A stretch of 64,000 nt of DNA from Bartonella sp. ML70XJBT.G (GTDB lineage Bacteria > Pseudomonadota > Alphaproteobacteria > Rhizobiales > Rhizobiaceae), in contig NZ_JAQITA010000009.1 of NCBI RefSeq assembly GCF_028618575.1, forward strand, positions 1 to 64,000, given 5' to 3'. A program made the position numbers and the translations under genes. How positions within the stretch are numbered: position 1 is the stretch's first letter; every line of letters starts with the position of its first letter. The notes under the pieces were generated by a model. That model was not told the DNA's origin. It saw only the letters and a list, made by a program, of their open reading frames with translations, and searched no databases. Positions 58,851 through 64,000 of this stretch are shown one piece after another.

Positions 58851-58920
58851 GAGGATCCTAGTCCTATAGTTTTATTTTAGGTGTCCCGTACCTTTTAAAA
58901 GAGACAATAACTTAATAGTT
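58851..58920. repeat. Sequence shared with 1457-1526, in the downstream flank of tRNA-Val
   Basis: The partner of the element at 1457-1526, beginning GAGGATCCTA and containing TTTTATTTTAGG and a TCCCGTACCT block. It lies 24 nt from the CCA end of tRNA-Val. No hairpin as good as the one in the other copy. Confidence 0.5.
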
Positions 58921-58943
58921 TATCTAGGATATAAAACTAAATG

Positions 58944-59018
<75 letters not shown>

Positions 59019-59112
59019 TTAATGAAGTTGCATACACCACATAGAATTTCAAACGTCAATGCCTAATTTAATTTTCTCTTTATCAGACACGAATAATTTG
59101 GAAAAATGCCCT

Positions 59113-59475
59113 TTAAGCCGCTATCAGTATTTTTTCAACCTCATTCACGAGTTCACGCAGATGAAACGGTTTAGAAAGTACTTTTGCATCAGGTGGAGCA
59201 TCGCTATTTGAATTGAGTGCAACTGCTGCAAATCCTGTAATAAACATTACGCGTAAGTCAGGATCAATTTCAGTAGCACGTCGTGCTAGTTCAATACCAT
59301 CCATTTCTGGCATTACAATATCAGTAAGGAGAAGGGAAAAGGGTTCTTCTTGTAAACGTTCATATGCGCTAGCACCATTATCGAAATCAGCGACTTCGTA
59401 GCCTGCACGCTCTAAAGCTTTTGCTAGAAAGCGGCGCATATCGTTATCATCTTCTGCAAGCAGGATTCGTTTCAT
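59113..59475 (-). CDS. cpdR: Single-domain response regulator CpdR
   Basis: A 120-residue receiver domain without an output domain. The phospho-acceptor is Asp52 in LLLTDIVMPEMDG, with the acidic pair in LLAEDDND, the Thr in MFITGFAA and the Lys in LSKPFH. In Caulobacter CpdR is phosphorylated through CckA-ChpT and controls ClpXP-mediated proteolysis. The C-terminus ends in Ala-Ala (EKILIAA), as in the ClpXP-sensitive Caulobacter protein. I chose ATG 59475 (MKRILLAEDD), since the longer open frame to 59649 is not conserved. Confidence 0.93.
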   Translation of the reverse strand: MKRILLAEDDNDMRRFLAKALERAGYEVADFDNGASAYERLQEEPFSLLLTDIVMPEMDGIELARRATEIDPDLRVMFITGFAAVALNSNSDAPPDAKVLSKPFHLRELVNEVEKILIAA

Positions 59476-60255
59476 GATTATGTTCCAATGGCTCCATTTG
59501 TCAGAGTTTTTTGCCACACCAATTATATAATAGAGAGTATTTATAAAAAAGATGATAAAATGCTCATAATTGGAATGAATGGCAAAATGGTTAATTCTTA
59601 CATTCTTGTCAAGAATATAGTAGATTGGTTGTGAGTTGGTTAAATTCAAAATGTATGTGGCGTTGAAATAAAAACGCTATGTGTGAATATCTTAAACGCA
59701 ATTAATCGTAATTTCTTTTTCTTTTTCATTTTTCTCATGCTTAATCACAGCGTTTTTTAGGTATTTACGTGAATATTCACTTTATAAATATCTATATGGG
59801 AAATCGAGAGAAGTATTATATTGATTTGCTGTGTTTAAGTTTGAGAAGTTATACGACAACATATAATTATATTTGTTTTTCGTAGGTCTTTATAGAGAGA
59901 TACATTAGAAAAATAACTTGGTTTATTAAAATCTTTATAAATAAAATCAATCTCTTAAAGAAGAAAAAATACAATAGCTACAAACACAATTTTGATAATT
60001 TATTGAGAATATTGCATCATCTTATATCAAAGATTTTACTGAATGTTGCTATTATTTATTATACGTTTATAATTTTGCATAATTACCCAATTTTGTATCT
60101 CAAATAACCGATTGTTTTTTACAGAAGTTCAAATATTAAACTTTTAATTGTATAAACAAAGCTTTAAAGAAAATTCTGTAACACGCTCACATTTCTACTT
60201 TGAAAAGCAGTATATTTTACTCTCTGACATCAAATTATGGTTCTATTAAGAAATG
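59476..60255. other. Intergenic region between cpdR and hydrolase-fold gene
   Basis: About 780 nt with no supported gene. It should contain the cpdR promoter. TTAA-rich words occur (for example 59692-59705), but with a 6-nt rather than 7-nt spacing between half sites, so I do not call a CtrA box. Confidence 0.5.
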
Positions 60256-61173
60256 TTATTTCACGGATATATCCGCGGAAATAAATGCATCAAATGCAGC
60301 CCAAAACTGTTTTTTGTAATTTTCTTCATGCATGATTGTATTAAGTTCGGCACCTGTAACGGTGATACTGTCTGTTAAACGTATTTGTTGACATAATTGT
60401 CGCACTTCAATGTTGTTGGTCATATTGTTTTGATTGGCGAGGATAAACAGTATTGGAATTTTTAAATGCCCATGAAGGATATTTTTTTTCATGGAATCAA
60501 TTGCATTAAGTACGGATGCCATCCATTGCGATGTTGGAGGCTTGATAGAGGAGAAGGGTGCTTTATAAGCGCGTTCCAATTGTCTATTTGTTTGTTGTGT
60601 TTGTTTGAATTTTTTCCCACCTTTAGCTGGTAAAAAGCCAAGACCTATATCAGAAAGAAATTGTGTTAATTTATGTTGAAAGCCGTTTGTTTTATTGCCT
60701 AAAGGGGCAAAAGGGGGAGAAACACAAAGCATTTTGTTAAACTGATGGTTAAGAAGATCCAATCCACTCAATGCTATCAAACCACCTATACCATAGGTTA
60801 GCATATAGTAAGGTGGTGGACAGTCAGGGTATACAATTTTTTTAAGAAATTCATCTAAGTCATTTATATCATTGTTAATATCAAAATAATGATGTCGTTT
60901 TTGTTTTTTTGTCTTAAGTGGTGATTTTTCTCGACCAAACCAGTCAAATATTGCTGTATGAAAACCACGTTTAGATAGTTCATTCATTAATAAAAAATAT
61001 TCTTCTAAAATGTTTGCATAGCTTTCGAGAATAACGACTGTTCCCTTAGATTTTTCTCTTTCAGGATATGTTAGGGCAAAACGAATTTTGCGATTTGTAG
61101 CTATTTTAAGGTAGCTATGACAGATATTGGGAGGGGTGGGATTGCAGTTTGTAGGATAAAGAGGTGTTTCCAA
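60256..61173 (-). CDS. Alpha/beta hydrolase-fold protein lacking the catalytic triad (lysophospholipase-like)
   Basis: A 305-residue protein of the serine aminopeptidase/monoglyceride lipase-like group. Family landmarks are GTVVILESYAN, FHTAIFDWFGRE, VYPDCPPPYYMLTYGIGGLIAL and the final FWAAFDAFI. The usual nucleophile elbow HSMGG reads YGIGG, so Ser is replaced by Gly. The position of the acid (A--QD--V) reads ANQNNMT, with Asn for Asp. The His position (GA-HE-L-E) reads GAELNTIMHE, without His. The frame is otherwise intact, so it may be a non-catalytic descendant. Signal peptide absent. Confidence 0.8.
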   Translation of the reverse strand: METPLYPTNCNPTPPNICHSYLKIATNRKIRFALTYPEREKSKGTVVILESYANILEEYFLLMNELSKRGFHTAIFDWFGREKSPLKTKKQKRHHYFDINNDINDLDEFLKKIVYPDCPPPYYMLTYGIGGLIALSGLDLLNHQFNKMLCVSPPFAPLGNKTNGFQHKLTQFLSDIGLGFLPAKGGKKFKQTQQTNRQLERAYKAPFSSIKPPTSQWMASVLNAIDSMKKNILHGHLKIPILFILANQNNMTNNIEVRQLCQQIRLTDSITVTGAELNTIMHEENYKKQFWAAFDAFISADISVK

Positions 61174-61376
61174 TTTACATCCTTTGCTGTGTATTTTTGT
61201 AACTTAGTACAAAATGAGATAACGAGAGGACTAAAATATTTATGTAATGATGAAGATGAGTTAGGCAAATAATTATATTGCTTTTTATGTATTTTTATAA
61301 ACTTAAATTACAAAACCGTTGAAATATTATAGAATGACTACCAGATAAATAGTGCGGTCGCCATAATGGGACTGTG

Positions 61377-61456
61377 GGTTCATGGGAAAGTTGGCCATTT
61401 GGAAACTTTGTGAACCAATTTATAAATTATAGTCGCTCTAAAGGAGGGCAATGTTT
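61377..61456 (+). promoter_or_regulatory. Putative ROSE-like RNA thermometer in hsp20 leader
   Basis: Two hairpins precede the small heat-shock gene. The first is long: GGTTCA (61377-61382) with TGAACC (61411-61416), and AAAGTT inside pairing with AACTTT. The second masks the ribosome-binding site: GCTCT (61435-61439) pairs with AGGGC in the AAGGAGGGC stretch (61441-61449). The sequence TCGCT at 61433-61437 fits the UYGCU signature of rhizobial ROSE elements placed opposite the Shine-Dalgarno. The transcription start is not known. An upstream GTTGAAA near 61308 could belong to a heat-shock promoter. Confidence 0.6.
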
Positions 61457-61915
61457 ATGCGTCAAGTAGATTTTTCACCATTTTATCGTTCCACAGTAGG
61501 TTTTGATCATCTTTTTAACTGGTTTGATTCTAGGACACAACCTGATGATGTCTCTTCCTATCCACCCTATAATATCGAGCGTTTAACCGAAGATTCTTAT
61601 AGAATTTCTATGGCTGTTGCGGGCTTCTCTCAAGATGAAATCGATATCGAAACGCATTGTAACCAGCTGATTATTAAGGGGGAAAGAAAACCTGAAGATG
61701 ATGATAAAGAACGGGAGTTCCTTTATCGAGGTATTGCTTCGCGTGCTTTTGAGCGGCGTTTTCATTTGGCGGATCATGTTAAAGTTATCGGAGCAGAACT
61801 TGGCGATGGTCTTCTTCATATTCAGCTTAAAAGAGAAATGCCTGCTGAGCTAAAGCCTAAAAAAATAACTGTGCAGACATCATCATCATCCGTCATGCAA
61901 AATGATAACACCTAG
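61457..61915 (+). CDS. Small heat-shock protein, Hsp20/IbpA family
   Basis: An ATP-independent holdase that keeps unfolded proteins available for DnaK/ClpB refolding. The 152-residue protein begins MRQVDFSPFYRSTVGFD, typical of class A rhizobial sHsps. The alpha-crystallin domain runs from about 32 to 128 (YRISMAVAGFSQDEI and the later ASRAFERRFHL and LGDGLLHIQL, the last being the conserved GxL-type motif). I chose ATG 61457 because the strong AAGGAGG is 9 nt upstream; ATG 61451 would be 3 nt from it. A terminator follows at 61979-62005. Confidence 0.92.
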   Translation: MRQVDFSPFYRSTVGFDHLFNWFDSRTQPDDVSSYPPYNIERLTEDSYRISMAVAGFSQDEIDIETHCNQLIIKGERKPEDDDKEREFLYRGIASRAFERRFHLADHVKVIGAELGDGLLHIQLKREMPAELKPKKITVQTSSSSVMQNDNT

Positions 61916-61978
61916 TAGACCTAAAGTGCATTTAGCTGAGAAAGCTAAGTGATGATAGATTCCTTGGAATAATAAGGT

Positions 61979-62005
61979 AACGCGAGGCTTTTGTCTCGCG
62001 TTTTT
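61979..62005 (+). terminator. Rho-independent terminator of hsp20
   Basis: A perfect 8-bp stem, AACGCGAG (61979-61986) and CTCGCGTT (61995-62002), with an 8-nt loop and a T run. The last two stem bases belong to the T tract. Confidence 0.9.
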
Positions 62006-62450
62006 AATGTCTTTGATTAAAAGAAAGACTTTTTACTCTTTATTCTCAATTTATGATAATCCTCCCATGATATATCACGGTAAGTTGAGGAAGTAGAACT
62101 GTTTTTAAACTTCATCTCTGCATAATGGAAGAATAATTTAATTCACAAAAGAGGCATATGTGTATTTGTAGATGGCTCACTGTGTTTAAATGAGAGAGAA
62201 AAATTTATTAGAGAAAAGTGATAATTTATTGGTTTCATAACTATTTTTTACCTTCAAATGAGAATTTTTTAGGCAGGGTATGAAATCTAAAAATCAAAAA
62301 GAGGGTAAAATGGTAAAACCAAGATCTGCTAAAAAGTGAGGGAAAGCTTTGAAAAAATGAATTGCTACAAATGAGCTACCAAAATATGCCAAACTAGATG
62401 ATAGCCACAAATAACCTCACTCTGTATTGACTTGAAAGTTCCTCCGAAAA
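62006..62450. other. Intergenic region, no gene supported
   Basis: About 445 nt between the hsp20 terminator and tRNA-Pro(GGG). A 19-codon frame starting at 62280 (MKSKNQKEGK) has no support. Nothing else seen. Confidence 0.5.
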
Positions 62451-62527
<77 letters not shown>

Positions 62528-63160
62528 AATTGTATAAAACGACTAAACGACTGTCTCTTTAAAGGCAAGAGAAAAGTGAAGAGAAATAAAATCTAAAATA
62601 CTCTTGCTCTTTAAAAAGCTTACGTTTGTAAAGCGAAATTTTGTACTTCAATAGTTTTTGTTCATTAAATTGTTCAGTCTTTAGTTTCATTGATGTATGG
62701 TGTTATATGTACATATGCATCGAATTATTTTACGCGTTTTGTGGAGACATAAGGTAAATTTCCCTATGCATAGAAACATATTCATTTTTTAATATTTAAG
62801 AGGATTTCGTAAAGACGGGAGTAATGATGATAGATTTTTAAGGCTTTTGTTTGTTCATCAGGAATTAAAAAAAAGATAACCATTTTATAAATGCAATGGT
62901 AAATCTATGACATTGAAAGTTTTTCTTTATTTTTGATTTTATAAAAAAGCATTTTGTATCAGATATAAGAGCTATAAAATAAAAATCTCAGATTGCACAA
63001 TCATAAATCTAAATTGTTAAATATGAGGCTTTTATTCCGATGAGAAAAAATCAAAACATTCAATTTATATCTTGTGGATTTATTTCTCATATACCAGATA
63101 AATAGAACGTTGGAGATAGAATGCTCTAAATATCTTTATTGAGTAAGAAAAGAGTAGATA
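62528..63160. other. Intergenic region before sufA
   Basis: About 630 nt of very A/T-rich DNA with no open frame of note. It should hold the sufA promoter, but I cannot assign an Fe-responsive operator with confidence. Confidence 0.5.
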
Positions 63161-63526
63161 ATGAGCCGTTTTTCGGTAATAACTTTAACAGAAGCTGCAG
63201 TAGAACGTGTTAAAACGATTATGGATGCAAAAGATGCGCGGGGTATTCTGATTGGCATCAAAAAAGGTGGTTGTGCGGGTATGGAATATACCATTACTCT
63301 TGTAAAAGAAGAGAAATTAGATGCAGATGTTGTCGAAGTAGATGGGGCTCGCGTTTTTATAGCACATGATGCCGTGTTATTTTTATTAGGAACACAGGTC
63401 GATTATGAAGTGACAACACTTCGATCTGGGTTTGTGTTTAAAAATCCTAATCAAGTTTCAGCATGTGGGTGTGGGGAATCGGTAGAACTTCGTCCTGCCT
63501 TGCAAAATCAGTTCAATAACATATAA
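63161..63526 (+). CDS. sufA: A-type iron-sulfur scaffold/carrier, SufA/IscA-like
   Basis: A 121-residue HesB/IscA-family protein with three cluster-binding cysteines: Cys38 in KGGCAGMEY and Cys102/Cys104 in ACGCGES. It differs from the ErpA-like protein at 12898-13221 by the GCAGMEY motif typical of SufA/IscA. In related genomes this gene often ends the suf operon. Here no other suf gene is adjacent in the window, so the gene is either isolated or the operon has been rearranged. Confidence 0.8.
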   Translation: MSRFSVITLTEAAVERVKTIMDAKDARGILIGIKKGGCAGMEYTITLVKEEKLDADVVEVDGARVFIAHDAVLFLLGTQVDYEVTTLRSGFVFKNPNQVSACGCGESVELRPALQNQFNNI

Positions 63527-63600
63527 AGCCAGTTGAGCGCTGTAAGATCTCATCGAGTGATTCAAGCGATCATTTTGTAGGTTTGTGAAACCGATCTTTT

Positions 63601-64000
63601 TTATCTCTCCATTTTAGCCTTATTCCAAAGTTCTTCCATTTCATTCAAGGATGTTTCAGCCAATGTTTTAGATCGCATGGATAGGCTTTCTTCAATATAG
63701 GTAAAGCGATTGCGAAATTTTGTATTTGTCTTTTTTAATGCTTTTTGTGAATCAATATTGAGGTGGCATGCAAGATTCAGCAAAACAAAATAAAGATCAC
63801 CGAATTCTGCTTCTATATCTGATATTTTATTATCTCGGATTGCTTCTTTGAGTTCATGGAGTTCTTCTTCAATTTTTGCAAAAATCTTATGACTCTCACG
63901 CCAATCAAACCCGACTTTTGCAGCCTCTTTTTGTAAGGCGAGCGCTTCTTGATCTGCTGGCTGGATTTTTTTTACTTTTGCAAGAATGCTTTTTGTCACA
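63601..64000 (-). CDS. mazG: MazG nucleoside triphosphate pyrophosphohydrolase, C-terminal part (truncated by window edge)
   Basis: The last 130 or so residues of a MazG protein, with the reading frame continuing past the right edge. The second MazG domain is recognisable: KIEEELHELKEAI (first metal-binding Glu pair) and EAEFGDLYFVLLNLACHL (EXXD motif), then FRNRFTYIE. MazG hydrolyses NTPs to NMPs, and in E. coli affects ppGpp levels. A GTG at 63999 is in frame, but the start of the gene is outside the window. Confidence 0.9.
   Translation of the reverse strand, partial: VTKSILAKVKKIQPADQEALALQKEAAKVGFDWRESHKIFAKIEEELHELKEAIRDNKISDIEAEFGDLYFVLLNLACHLNIDSQKALKKTNTKFRNRFTYIEESLSMRSKTLAETSLNEMEELWNKAKMER

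Noticed and set aside
59692-59705. Possible CtrA-binding site upstream of cpdR (TTAA-N6-TTAA)
   Set aside because: The known consensus has a 7-nt spacer; the A/T-rich background makes chance half sites common.

Overview
The window is a low-GC alphaproteobacterial chromosome segment, most probably Bartonella (order Hyphomicrobiales/Rhizobiales). The genus call is inferred from the AT-rich sequence, long decayed intergenic stretches and gene set: CckA, CpdR, HdaA, accessory complex I subunits (NDUFS4-like and zf-CHCC), a Bcr/CflA transporter, and argS-dgt-erpA next to a SPOR-domain protein. I ran no database search.

Layout: 1-1395 is the right end of a phage-derived block, a lysis cassette with a GH24 endolysin, overlapping Rz/Rz1-like spanins and a small membrane protein. 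A tRNA-Glu and about 1 kb of non-coding DNA follow. 2.7-9.7 kb holds hom, glpX, ilvE, a small membrane protein and a very long SPOR-domain protein. 9.8-18.5 kb has argS, dgt, erpA, an exported repeat protein, ccdA, glmU and glmS. 19.3-34.6 kb has recG, dnaE, an FAD monooxygenase, a zf-CHCC protein, ppk-ppx, rnd and aspS. 35.6-47.8 kb has parC, an efflux-type MFS protein, grxD-bolA, a purine cluster (purL, purQ, purS, purC, purB), rpe and a flavin reductase. 48-56 kb has dksA, a FliO-like protein, the hybrid kinase cckA, purM-purN, and a PerM-like permease overlapping hdaA. 56.6-64 kb holds four of the five tRNAs, an NDUFS4-like gene, an integrase relic, cpdR, a hydrolase-fold protein lacking its catalytic residues, a small heat-shock gene behind a ROSE-like RNA thermometer, sufA and the end of mazG.

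How the genes work together: most of the window is housekeeping. De novo purine synthesis is split between two minus-strand clusters (purB/C/S/Q/L and purM/N). GlmS and GlmU supply UDP-GlcNAc. Ppk and Ppx make and break polyphosphate. ErpA, SufA, GrxD and BolA belong to iron-sulfur cluster handling. CckA, CpdR and HdaA belong to the alphaproteobacterial cell-cycle and replication control circuit, and all lie within about 10 kb.

No CRISPR array, intact transposon or complete new defence system is visible. The less ordinary material is the lysis cassette, a repeat family present as three decayed copies (about 18.5, 35.1 and 58.0 kb), an integrase C-terminal fragment pointing at tRNA-Arg, a sequence shared by the downstream flanks of two tRNA genes, the hydrolase-fold protein without its triad, and the putative RNA thermometer. 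All positions and motifs were read by eye. Start codons were moved where a Shine-Dalgarno match or family length argued for it.
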